From Eupeodes corollae (taxonomy: Eukaryota > Arthropoda > Insecta > Diptera > Syrphidae): 64,000 bases of DNA. Each line of letters opens with the position of its first letter. The stretch's first letter is position 1. The translations under genes were made by a program, and so were the position numbers. The stretch spans positions 146,069,133-146,133,132 of the forward strand of contig NC_079148.1 of the NCBI RefSeq assembly GCF_945859685.1, in the 5' to 3' direction. Under the pieces are notes generated by a model, which worked only from the letters and a program-made list of their open reading frames with translations, did not search any database and was not told the DNA's origin. Positions 1-10,470 of the stretch are shown piece after piece.

Positions 1-414
1 TTGACACAACATCAATCACTGTAAATATGCTCTGATACTCCAAAGGAGTGTTTCTCAAATAAATATACTTAATAACAAAATTGGAGCAAATAATCTTAAA
101 AACTCAAACGACCTCCATTTGTCAACACAAATTGTTAACAATAATTAATTCAAAACCGTTGTGTTGCTTGATACACACAAAGTTAAAGAACTTTACAACA
201 GATATATTAACCTTGCCTCAATTAAACAATTAGCCTCTTAAAATAATCGCTTGAAACATAATATTATATCAGATGAAGCAGATGAAGGATATTGCCGCGT
301 AATAAACATTTAATTAAAACCAAAACGTCCTCCCATCTTAATAAATAGATGCAATTAAGTATTTTAATTTGAAGTCATTTTTTCATTTTGTATAATATTT
401 CGGATCGAACTTAC
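1..414. other. AT-rich non-coding flank
   Basis: No ORF with recognisable content and no repeat seen elsewhere in the window. If the minus-strand exon at 415-475 is real, this stretch is the start of its downstream intron. Confidence 0.5.
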
Positions 415-475
415 CTGCTGCTGATGGTGCTGCTGATTCATAGCAAGGTGGTTACCTTGTGCTTGAATTTCACGT
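415..475 (-). CDS. Candidate internal exon of an unidentified host gene
   Basis: Read on the minus strand, this 61-nt block is preceded by a long pyrimidine tract ending TTTTCTTTTTCAG and followed by CAG|GTAAGT, so both splice sites are close to consensus. Only one of the three frames is open. It enters with the last base of a split codon and leaves at a codon boundary, encoding REIQAQGN, then HLAMN, then a Gln/His-rich end (QQHHQQQ). The other two frames meet TGA stops. A Gln/His-rich stretch is common in insect regulatory and RNA-binding proteins, but I do not recognise the protein. An in-frame ATG lies inside (MNQQHH), so it could also be a first coding exon of an alternative isoform. The partner exons would lie beyond position 475 and before position 1. 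Splice geometry is seen directly; coding status is inferred. Confidence 0.5.
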
Positions 476-3400
476 CTGAAAAAGAAAAGAAAAATAAGTT
501 GCATTGGTATTGTTGTTGTATTGTTTGCAAACACCCGAGCACACTCTCTTCGAACACGTAAGTTTTTTTCGTTGCGATCCTTTTGATCCTTTTTGTAAGT
601 CTTGTTGGGAAAGAAACTTGAAATATACTGTATCAAGCCACTTCTGGGGGCGGTCGGCACACATATGACAAGAACAAATAAAAAAAAATAAAGTCTTCAA
701 GAAGCTGATGCATCGGAATATAGCAAAAGTTTTGGCCCGGCTTATTCGCGTGAACAATGGAAAACTTTTCAAAATTGAACTCTCTCTCGTATTCTCAATA
801 CGATGCCGTTCGTCCTTTGTGTTCTGGCTGCGCGATATAAGAGAGCTCACCTTTGAACAATACGAGAGTAGGTAAGGTACATGCATATATTGAAAGGAAG
901 TAACAAAAAAGTTGAGGACCATTCGTCAGGACTTCAATCCTCTATGTTCTTATGTAAGGCAAAAATGTGGGTGCATAGCAAAAGATGGCGGTGCAAGCTG
1001 ACGCCAAAGTATCTGTTTTTTCGGGAACCCAAAGTCTACGAATGATTTTGACATCATTTGGAGTTCCTTCAGTTTTTCTGTTTTTTTTTTTGGCTGAAGG
1101 AAATCCCATTACTCCCTTTTTCTCCTTTCAAAATGGAGCCAACAACAGTTCAGAAGAAAAAAGGAATCTCTAAACTTTTTCCTCCAACATAACAAGAAAT
1201 AAAGAGCTTTTGCTGCGTGATGGCGTTGCTGTTGGTTTGAGGGGGGTTGGGTGTTCTTCTCATCCCATAACAGCATCATCCCTACATATATCGGCAGCAG
1301 GAGTAGCAGGAGTGTATGCTGGGAACTAGAAGGAGCACACAAAAAAGGATTGAATCTTTTCCTCGCTCCTATCTTTTGCGATTTGATTTTCTTTTTTCAA
1401 TTTTCTTTTCTTCGTCAGTTTTCACTGCAAAATTCACAAAAGAGGAGCGCAAAGAAAATCGGAAATACCATAGCAACAACAACTACGACTATACGACAAA
1501 ACGACGACATCAGCTCCTATATCTATCTACTCCTATATAAATATGTGTATAGGTATGTATAGAAAGCAGAGCATCAGCACATCGAAAAAGGATAATAAAC
1601 TTTACGAAGAAAATTGGACGAAATCTCATTCAAGTGCTGACTCGTGCACATCCATCCAGAAGCACATAGATAGACACTTATGTGCACATAGGAGTGAAGG
1701 AAATAAATTTAGTTTTTCGTATTATTTATTTGGATGAGTACACACAAAGAGAAATGGGAATTGTAAGGACGACGACTATACGACTACGAGTACGACTTAG
1801 GACGAGATGATGGTGGTGGATTGTATAAGAAAAAAAGTTAGAGTTTGAGAATAAAAGAGGTACCTATAGAGAGAGGTTTGGTTGGCTTTATAATGGGGTT
1901 AGAGAGACGGTGGTCGGTCGGTTGGGTCGGTCCGTGGGAGTAAGACGTTCCAGCAGCAGAACCTATATAAGAATGAAAGATTTTCCAATTTTGAAGGACG
2001 AGACATAAGGCATCACCATCAATATAATATAGTATACAAAAACCAACCCAAAACTGAAGTAGTTTTTCTTTATATCGTTTTCCTTCAAAAAAGAAGAAAA
2101 GTTCTATAACAATGTGATATGCGATGATAGTAAAATGGCGATGGGTTCTATGTACTTCTATTTCTTTCTGCAAACTATGGCAAGGTTCCAATCCATTCAA
2201 AATTCTTCGTCTGGCTATTGTGGGGTATCTAAGAACTTAATTGTGTATACAACAAAGTGATGCCTATACAACATAATAATTCTTTGTTTATTTCCTTTCA
2301 AAAATGTTATGACTCCATTTTTCTAAATCCTTAAACAAAAATAATGTTTTCGATTCGGACATCAAGTTGAAATTTTCTGTTGAAATCATTTTTAAAAAGC
2401 TCGATTTTTTTCATATCAAAAATGGTTTAGAAAAAAGGAACGCAATATAACCAACAAACAAGATTGATTAAGTATGTTTTTAATTTATATGACACAAAAT
2501 AATATTTCAACACAATTAAAAAAAATCGTTCTAGAAGAAAATTTCAATTTCTTTTAATTTTAATTAAACCCAAAAAATACTTTCAGGCGCTTTTGAAGCG
2601 AATCTATAATGTTTTGAAAAGTATTGACAGTTTTAATTTTATTGAAAGAATGAAGCTGCTGAATTCCCTTATTCTGTCTCTTAACAACTCGCACTTGATA
2701 TTTTGTGTGATTAGGCACATTTAAGAGACCTTTAAAATAAACAAAATATAGGAAATATCAAATCAATAACTTCCGTAGTTTAATTTAGTTCCATATTTTT
2801 AAAATTGTTTTACAAAATGTTTATAACAATTTTAGTGTGCAACATACAAATTTGATTGTTTTATTCAGTTGTACATCAATATTGAATAATTTTTGGTAAT
2901 TTGGTATTTTCTAGGTTGAAATACTGTACATGTTCTAATAATGTGCTTTAAATACTGTACGGTATAAAAAATGTATTAAAATATTCTGTTTGTACAATTA
3001 ACTGTTTGGTCAAAATTATGTATTTTAAAATTCTTATTCGTCAAAATGATTTAAATATTTTTCAATCTTCTATTAAAGTATTTCGAATTACAGAATAACA
3101 GTTTTTGAATTATTGTGTTGAACATCAATCAATAATTTTTGTTAAACATTCGTTCATTTTATTAATTAAGTGCTCCTAAGATAAGAAATATTTTCAAATG
3201 TTGAATTTTTTATTATTTTCTAAATACATTATGTGTTCACACATATTTTTAATTTTGTTCATATAATTGTTGTCCATTGTTAATCTAAATTATCACAACA
3301 CGGTTAAGAAGGTGTTATTAAAATTAAAAATTTCTTAACGATTTTTGAATCCTTTACTTAAATATTCTATTGTAACATGTTAAGCATCTTACTTATTGTC

Positions 3401-3743
3401 CAAAAAATATTCATCAGTTTTAAATATTCTAGTGATGTACATAAACTTTAAAAGAAAACTGAAGCATTTACTCTGCTCAAACAGTTCTTCACAGAAAAAC
3501 GAAAACATTAGAAAAGCGATTGTAGTTCTTATTATAACCTCGTTTCCTTAAGATCAAACATTCAAGTTATAAAAACAGAGCTGAATACAGGTGTTTTATA
3601 GCACATATAGCTGAAATTAATTCAAAATTAACTCTGAAACGAACTATTTCAAACACATAAAAGATTTACATTCAAGTTTTTTTTTTTAAACTTTAGAAAG
3701 AGTCAAATGAAAACCAATTAGTGTTCACATTACAATAATTAAA
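476..3743. other. Unique non-coding sequence, probable intron
   Basis: Positions 480-2200 are mixed-composition sequence with poly-purine and poly-pyrimidine runs. The longest open frames there (about 120-150 codons) are rich in Phe, Ser and Lys homopolymers and match nothing I know. From 2200 to 3743 the sequence is very AT-rich and featureless. No repeat copies were found. Confidence 0.4.
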
Positions 3744-4602
3744 AAGAGGCTGGAATGCGACCCACACTAATAACTTCAGATCCCGTCTGTCGATTTGTCT
3801 TGCTTAAAAGTTTGTCTATATGTACTCGTATCAATTTTTACCAAATTACGTACTATTTTTTGTAGATTTTATTTTTTATGAAAAAACGGACTCTTGGATT
3901 TTTATATAAAAATTACCGAATATCAAAAACAATATTTTTGTTAAATAAAATAAGTTTGAAGCAAATATTTTTAATTTTTGAAAAGCTATTTCAGTCGAAA
4001 GTAAGTTTTTACCAAGTTTTAGTATTGCTTATTTTAAGAGTTTTATTTTTTGTAAAAAAACAATCAATTCAATTTTTCTCAACATTTTTCAGAATGTTGA
4101 AGACTATATTTGTTATATGATAAAATAAGTTTGAAGCCTAAATTTCAAGTTTTTGAAAAGATATTTGAATCGATATTCAATTTTTACTAACTTTGAGTAA
4201 TGTTATTTTTAGATTTTTATTTTTTATAAAAAAAAACTGTCAATTCGATTTTCCTCAAAATTTTATCAGATGTCAAAAACATTATTTTTCGTTTTTCAAA
4301 ATTGTTTTGGAGATGAAATCATATTTAAGTCGTAAAATTTTGGAGGTGACAATTTTTTCAAACTGCTATGGTAAACAAACTACCCACGCTATTTTCTTGA
4401 GAGCGCTTTCTGCATCTTTCTGCTTTATTATCTATATAACAAAATTTCTTGAGCTATGGACGAACATACGTACACACGCACGCTTAGACATCTTTCTAAA
4501 AATCTTTTATTTCGAATCTAGGGACCCTGAAACGTCGAGAAATGTCAAAATTTTTATTTTGACAAATCGGACCCATTACAATAACTTCCTATGGGAAGTT
4601 AA
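3744..4602 (+). repeat. Family X interspersed repeat, copy A
   Basis: It begins with GAGGCTGGAATGCGACCCAC and ends with the hairpin AACTTCCTATGGGAAGTT at 4583-4600. Between them lie two AT-rich units (TCAATTCAATTTTTCTC near 4060 and TCAATTCGATTTTCCTC near 4240, about 180 bp apart). A complex 3' segment follows, carrying AACTGCTATGGTAAA, GAGCGCTTTCTGCATCTTTC and a stretch rich in ACGTAC/ACACGCACGC. The same ends and order recur in copies B, D and E. No protein is encoded; the open frame across the 3' part (to 4615) is a by-product of the repeat. Confidence 0.8.
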
Positions 4603-5300
4603 AAATTACCTTTAAGTGAGACACTAAAATTTTTAAAACTTTTTTTCATGAAAATAAAGAGTTGCACTTAGCAAAATCATCGTGCATTAATTGTTAAGGG
4701 ATATGTTGTGTTTTAACTTAGTCTTAAAACTTAGTCTTAAAAGCATATTTTAAAATACTGTTGTGATATAAAATTTTTGAAGTGAATTTTGAATACAAAA
4801 CATCCTTATTCTTAAAAAAAACTGTTATTTTGTTTGTGCAGTATTTTTTTGTTGGGCACTGCTATCTGATTTGTTCCGATTTTTAATAGGTATTATATCG
4901 AAGAATACGGGACACATTAGTTTGGGATAAGCAATCATACGATCGATAATACTTATAAGAAACTGTTAATTTTTCATAAACCATTTTGGCATGCAGTTTC
5001 TTATATTTGCAGTATTTTAAAGAAAATAATTTAAGAGATACAACATTTTTAAGAATCATTTATTATTTAACTAAATTTTGGATCATACAGAAATTTGAAA
5101 CAAAATATTTCAACATGCTTCCATTTAATGTTTTGAAAAAAAATCTAACTGATTTATTTTTCTAAACATTTTACCAAATATTAAAAACAACATTTAAATA
5201 AAACTAAAATAAATTTGAACACAATGTTTTTCATTTTTCCTCAAGAAATTTTCGTTGAAAAAAACAATTTTCGCCAATATTGAGTTTAATTTTTTGTATA
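4603..5300. other. AT-rich spacer with degraded family X-like stretches
   Basis: The part 5095-5290 resembles family X internal units (TTTTACCAAATATTAAAAACAAC, then TTCGTTGAAAAAAACAATTTT) but is too diverged to bound. A short direct repeat AACTTAGTCTTAAAA occurs twice at 4715-4745. Nothing else is visible. Confidence 0.35.
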
Positions 5301-5526
5301 TACAGTCAGCCACAAAAGTGTACGTATAGTGTTGAAAAGTTCTTAATTACCACTTTTAGTTAAAATTCATTAATTGGAGAATTTATTATTTAAAACAATT
5401 AATTAACAAAATTAATCATTTTATTAGACAAAATTAAAAAAAAAAACGAGAAAAATAAAAACAAATTATGCACGAAATTCTACATAGGATCAAAATTAAA
5501 CTAATCAAAAATTAAATAAATTTAAT

Positions 5527-6466
5527 TTAATATTTTGTTGGACCACCTTGTGGGTCCTGGACAGCTTTGAGTCTTCGAGGTATAGACTGAATTAAATTTT
5601 GGGTGACGTCAGGGGTTATTGAAGACCAAACATTCACAAGAGCCGTTCTCAGTGAATTTTGCTCTGTTATCCTAAATTTGCGAACCCTCCGTTTCAGTTC
5701 ATCCCAGCTGTTTTGGGACCCCACACACCAGCCACTTCTTTATAATCTTTGCCGTATGTTTGGGGTCGTTGTCTTGGTGCAGGATCCAGCTGCTTCCGAG
5801 CACCAGTGCTTCAGCAGAGGTGTGCAAATTATTACGCAAAATGTCCAGACATTGAAAGCGATCCATAGTCCCATCATTTAAAACTAGCCTCCCTACACCA
5901 GAGGCTGCTACAGCCCCCCAAACCATCACATTTCCTCCTCCGTGCTTCACTGTAGCAACAAGATTTTTCATATCCATGGCTTGGTTCACCTTCTGCCATA
6001 TTTTTCCCCTGCCAACGGATCCAAAAATGTTGAATTCACTTTCATCAGTTAAAAGTACCGTTTTCCAAAAACTGTGTACCGGTTCGCGACCTCTAGCCGT
6101 TTTTCTCGATTAGCGTTGTTGATTATTGGTTTTTGTCATGGCACTCTCCCATTAAACCCTTCATATCATAAAACTCTGAGTGGACTTCTTTTCCCAACGT
6201 ATTTGCAATGTCTTCCACCAATTTAGGTGCGCTTATTCGAGGATTGTGGTTAACTTTCCGAATAATGCTTCGGATACTTAATTTTTTCGGACGACCAGAA
6301 CGGAGATTATTTGCTACATGGTCCCTTTCATTATAATTTTGTATTATTGTTTGTACATTGAGGAACTCTTACCCACAATTTTTCCAATAGCATAACTTTT
6401 CCCTTCGTTTCTATGCTTTATAATTACATTTTTTATTTCAATTGCGGTTTCACTCTTCTTTTCCAT
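5527..6466 (-). pseudogene. Tc1-family transposase pseudogene
   Basis: Remnant of a DDE-type transposase of the Tc1/mariner superfamily, which in intact form binds the terminal repeats and performs cut-and-paste at TA. Visible in order from the right are an N-terminal DNA-binding segment (MEKKSETAIEIKN start), a GRPKKLS linker, the first catalytic Asp (TDES), KHGGGNVMVWGAV, the second Asp (QDNDPKHTAK), and a C-terminal WDELKRRVRKF to GGPTKY* tail. Defects are a frameshift after KSSS near 6355, stops between the domains (about 6100-6130), and an internal deletion with frame change near 5715 that removes the Glu region. The usual family length is about 340 residues; about 310 codons remain. Confidence 0.88.
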
Positions 6467-6516
6467 TTTCAACAATATTATTCAAATATCACACACGAAA
6501 TAAACAAGCTATACGT

Positions 6517-6827
6517 AGTTCCCGTGGCATGATGGTTAGTGCGTTGGACTGTCATGCAAGGGGTCTTGGGTTCAATCCCTGCCAGTGCCACCTTAATTAA
6601 AAAAAAATAATTTTCGCGGGTACTGCGAGGAATTGACAAATCCTTCAAGAGTATAATTCTTGTCATGAAAAAAGTGCTTTCTCAAACTAGCCGTTCGGAT
6701 TCGGCCTAAAATTGTAGGTCCCTTCCATTCCTGACAACAGTACTCGCACTCAATAATGGTTGAAAATTGTAAGTCACTAGGCCCTGGTTCACAACGGACT
6801 GTTGCGCCACCCCATTTGATTTTTTTG
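6517..6827 (+). mobile_element. tRNA-derived SINE
   Basis: The 5' head 6524-6591 is tRNA-like. GTGGCAT (6524-6530) pairs with GTGCCAC (6585-6591) as an acceptor stem, ATGGTTAGTGCG resembles a D-arm and A box, and GGTTCAATCCC (6569-6579) is an RNA polymerase III B box. The middle reads ACTGTCATGC, which fits a tRNA-Asp (GUC) origin. A body unrelated to tRNA follows (GCCGTTCGGATTCGGCC at 6702, GTAAGTCACTAGGCCCTGG at 6769, ACGGACTGTTGCGCCACCCC) and a short T-rich tail. ATACGT flanks it on both sides (6511-6516 and 6828-6833), consistent with target-site duplication of the Tc1 terminal repeat. An open frame through it (6478-6666, minus) is incidental. Confidence 0.85.
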
Positions 6828-7129
6828 ATACGTTGACTTTTCTAACTGACTAAAGTTGTTTATTTTTGTCATTTGAATTTTTAAAAAGTTTAATAAGATT
6901 TCAAAAACGTCCAAATTTGATTATTCAACTCATTTTAAAAGGATTTTTCGACTCCAATAGAAAAAGAATTGTGGTAAGAAATTGGAAAGTAAATTTAAAG
7001 AAAAACAAAATATAATGGCTTCGAGAACGGCGTGGCTGTGAATGCCAGCGGAAAATCGCAAGTTATAAAATTTCTATTAACCAATGTTGAACATACTAAA
7101 ATGTTCGAGTTTAATTTTTCTTTTACTTA

Positions 7130-7400
7130 CTTACCTTAAGGGGTACTACAATCCTATGCGTTCTAGGGACTCACCCAACAAACTTCTTCACATATCTCGT
7201 CCCATAGCTAGATGTCTCCAGTTGCGCACTCCAAATTGGGTGAAGTCACTTTCCACTTTTGCGCGGCACCTCATCCGTGGCCTGGCAGTGCGCTGTCCTG
7301 TGGGAGTGTATCTGAAGACTTTTCGCAGCATTGGTTTCCATGTTTTCTACGTGTTTCCACTAAGGCAGGTCTTCTTTTACTCACTTTTTAGGTTGAAATT
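7130..7400 (-). pseudogene. C-terminal fragment of an RTE-type LINE polymerase
   Basis: On the minus strand the frame gives KVFRYTPTGQRTARPRMR, then AKVESDFTQFGVRNWRHLAMGRDM, a stop, then SLLGESLERIGL and a stop. The pattern GxR..RPRMRW..VE.DL..LGVRNWR.LA.DR..W is typical of the C-terminal end of RTE-clade non-LTR retrotransposon proteins, after the reverse transcriptase. Only the last ~80 codons remain. The usual Trp after RPRMR is Cys, and an in-frame TGA interrupts the tail. The fragment has slightly higher GC than its surroundings. It is a dead 5'-truncated copy or part of one. Confidence 0.65.
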
Positions 7401-7654
7401 CTTAGTGAATAGCTTATAGGTCTTCTACGACATATTCAGAGCTCAGTTATGCAGGCTTACCATGAAGTTGAAATCAAAGACCTGGTTTTTCGGGTTCAAA
7501 GTCATTAACCAGAATGACTTCTTGCTCACTCTATTATTTTTGTAACTTTAGAGCACGATTTTTATAAGAAAACGCTTCGTAAATTTGTTTGAGTTCCTCT
7601 TATCATGTATTGGCATTTTTATTTGCAAAACAATATTTGTTATCAATTTTCGAG

Positions 7655-7788
7655 ATGTATCCGTACGGACAAGTGAAAAAAACTTGAATGAATTGAGACT
7701 CTAGGGATCGTGAAACCTCTCAATTATTTAAATAGTCAATTCAACAAATTGGACAGATTACGATAACTCCCTATGACAAGTTTAAAAG
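7655..7788 (+). repeat. Family X fragment, 3' end only
   Basis: This matches the last ~130 bp of family X in order but with many changes: CCGTACGGAC, GAGACTCTAGGGATCGTGAAAC, CAACAAATTGGACAGATTACG, then ATAACTCCCTATGACAAGTTTAAAAG at the position of the terminal hairpin. The hairpin is broken. It is an older copy than A, B or E. Confidence 0.55.
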
Positions 7789-10365
7789 GTGCGGATCAAC
7801 TGTTACAACATTTGTGGCCTTTTGTAGCAATGTCTTTTCGAAAACTTGCTAATGTTCAGAATAAACCATTTCTGAAGGCAAAATGAATTAAGCTATTATA
7901 ATTTATTTTTATAAAAACTCTTTTAAGAAGTCAAAAAGTTCACTAAAATTAGTCTAAGAGATGTCTTTCATTCAACAATAAAGTCAATTAATCATTTGAA
8001 TGGCCTCTAAGATCCATATTGTATCCTAAAAACGATGATAATGGTCACAAAATTATGTTGCAAATACACTTTTAGTTCTTTTCCCTATCGCTCAAAACAT
8101 TTGTTGCTCACTGAGGCGTATGAGTACTTTTTTGTTGATTTTTAGCAAAATTTTTGCATGTAAATTTTACTTCGTTAATTTTTCAAACAAAAATAACGAT
8201 ATTATTTCAAATACCTCAAATTGTTAAGATACAAGATCTTCAAAAACCTCTACAACCTTAACACAAAGTACGTTGTGCAAATCATTATCGTTAAACGTAC
8301 TTTAAACACAAAGAACATTAAACATAAGACAAATTATTATTTCTCATCAAATTTATTTTAGATTTAAAAGTTTTTTGAACTTTTATCTTATCTACAGGCT
8401 TTAAAAATGATTGCTTTTTCTTTTTTTGTGAACTTTCAATCGTCTTTTTGTTTCGATAAGGAAATCCATCATTTTGTTGTTGTTTCTGTTGAGTTTCTAT
8501 TTTTTATTTTTGAAAAGTAGACACAAACTCTTTTCCACTCCATGAAATTTTCATTCATCCCTTTTTACTTAAAGTGTATAACTTATAAAAGAAGAAAGAA
8601 AAAATAAAACTGCGTAGATATTCCTAAACCCTTCAACATCATTCAACATTTGTGATAAGAATCTGCAATTTATTGCCCTCGTTTTTATCATGCTGCGTGC
8701 AATAGCTATTTATTTATTTAATTTTGTTTTTGGTTGAGCTATATATGTTCTTTTTTTGATTCTTAAGCTTTTGAGTTAAGCTAAGAAGAAAGACAGAAAC
8801 AGAAACTCTCAAAAAAACGCCCAACTTCCATCAAATTTGCAATTCGATTCTATTGCTATTATATATGTATGTTCATATGAAGGTACACGTAAAATAAGAA
8901 AAGCAAAAGGGACGTGATCTGACTTTTGGGTTCGCACATGTCATCCATGATGTTTTCTGTCTTAATCTTTTCCTTTCTTTCTTTTGCCTAAATTCAACCT
9001 TTCTATTTGAATATTTATATTTTCATGGTTGCCACTATTCGTTTTGGGAAAAACCGTTAAACCGATCTTAGTTTTAAATCATATCTTCTTTAACTTCACA
9101 TAAGAATTTTAAACCACCGAAAAACGATTCTTTTTCCAAAGGGGTCGAAAATAAGACAAATTTGGTAACCAAGGACATAGAACATTTATACCTATACCTA
9201 GACTTTGTTTGTCGTTGTCAGCTTTGCGGGGGATAAATGGGTATATTCTTGTTTTGTGGGTAGGGTCATATATATCCACCAACAACCCATCCATCTCAGC
9301 CTCTTTGTGCCAAAACAAAAAAAAAACAACCTTCTTCTGTGACACCAACTGTGTGGCGAATATCGTTTCGTTTTTATGAAAAATGTCAGTCAAAAGCGAA
9401 ACAATTTCCTCTACGAATCCGTCTTACACCCGTCTTGTTGCCACCAACTTACACCCTCCACAGCCACCGCCACCAACGACGAAGCTTATGTACATATGTT
9501 GTATACCTTTCTAACCTGTACCTTTTACCTAAACCTATTTTTGTATGTATCATATGACATGGAAAATTCAAAGAGTTTTTCCTTTTTTCTTCTTCACGGA
9601 AATGGAAATGGTATACACCATCAGGAGAGGTCGGAAGAAGTGTGAGGATTCTTAACCAACATCACACAAAGTATATGTCACCCCATCTCTCTATCCGACC
9701 ACCACTCTAAGTTTGTACTGATGCTGTCACTTGCAGAGGGTGGGCGAGGTGGCGTAAGAAACTGCCAAAGACAGGGAGCAAGCAATCTTCCAGGATACTA
9801 TACATATATATGTATGTTTATATGTTATGTAGATGGAATGGAAAAATTGCAAACGTGCGTATGTCACTTCAACCATTTTGAAACGAAATTTGACATATGG
9901 TGGCATCAGCATCATGTGTGTGCAGCATCAATCATCCCCATTCTACTCTTTGTTCTTTAAAACACCATCCACCAAACATCACCCACCCCCATCATCGTCA
10001 TCATCAGCTCCTCCCAATATGAAATTCTATATCCCGTTGTAACTTTTCATCACAATCTTAAGAAAAACAAATCGATTAAAAAATCCATCTATCCATCAAG
10101 ACTTTAACCTCAACAAATAATAATAATTAATCCAAGGATCTTATCTTCTTTTTCTTATCTCATTTTCTTTTCTTTTTAGCGCGACGATATGGAAGGAAGC
10201 AAGAGGCATTCTACCAAAAGGAGAGGTGGGAGTGAGAGACAGCAAGGAGTCAAAAAGCCAGACATAGACGTATAGCGGCGCTTTCACCTTGACCTTGAAA
10301 CCCACATTTATCGTTAGCGCCATTATCTCATCATCATCAACGTCATTATCATTATATCCTTGCCA

Positions 10366-10470
10366 TTGCCATCGTCATCAGCATCATCAGGCGGCGCGGT
10401 GGCAGGCGGCAAGGGTAACCCGAGTAGCAGCATCAGCAGCAGTAGCAGCGTCAAGCAAGTGAAAGTGGGG
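10366..10470. repeat. GC-rich CAG/CATCAG low-complexity block
   Basis: An island of raised GC (GGCGGCGCGGTGGCAGGCGG, then AGCAGCATCAGCAGCAGTAG) in AT-rich surroundings. On the plus strand one frame reads through as a Ser/Gly/Ala-rich peptide (SSSASSGGAVAGGKGN...). There is no clean acceptor in front of it, and the following GTGAAAG is a poor donor. It could be an exon fragment or simple-sequence DNA; the second is more likely. A related CAGCAGCATCAGGAGCAGCAT run lies at 10601-10631. Confidence 0.35.

Larger units (their letters stand above)
5301..6855 (-). mobile_element. Tc1-like DNA transposon, inactivated, with a SINE inside its right end
   Basis: The left terminal repeat starts CAGTCAGCCACAAAAGTG at 5303 after a TA. 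The right repeat is split: CTATACGTA at 6509-6517, then the SINE, then ATACGT followed by ACTTTTCTAACTGACT up to about 6852. The transposase reads on the minus strand from ATG near 6466. The helix-turn-helix part and the GRPKK linker (about 6280) are separated by a one-base frameshift near 6355. The first catalytic Asp is in TDESEFNIFG (about 6045). The GGGNVMVWGA block and the second Asp (HQDNDPKHT) follow near 5765-5930. About 17 codons are then missing up to WDELKRRVRKF (5700), which removes the segment that normally holds the catalytic Glu. Without the SINE the element is about 1.2 kb. It cannot encode a working enzyme. Confidence 0.88.

Noticed and set aside
470..922. 150-codon open frame on the minus strand
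   Set aside because: Composition is dominated by Phe/Ser/Lys from homopolymer runs, it overlaps the splice-flanked exon in another frame, and it has no family motif.
1838..2200. 120-codon open frame on the minus strand
   Set aside because: No recognisable domain, low-complexity FFFF run, no supporting splice or promoter signals.
6524..6591. tRNA-Asp-like gene
   Set aside because: The T arm has two extra bases and poor pairing, and the sequence continues into a SINE body flanked by a target duplication. It is a SINE head, not a functional tRNA gene.
10180..10275. Exon after a strong pyrimidine tract (CTTTTCTTTTTAG)
   Set aside because: About 31 open codons rich in Arg/Lys/Ser end in TAG, with no second splice site or poly(A) signal. 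Pyrimidine runs are common here, so chance is likely.
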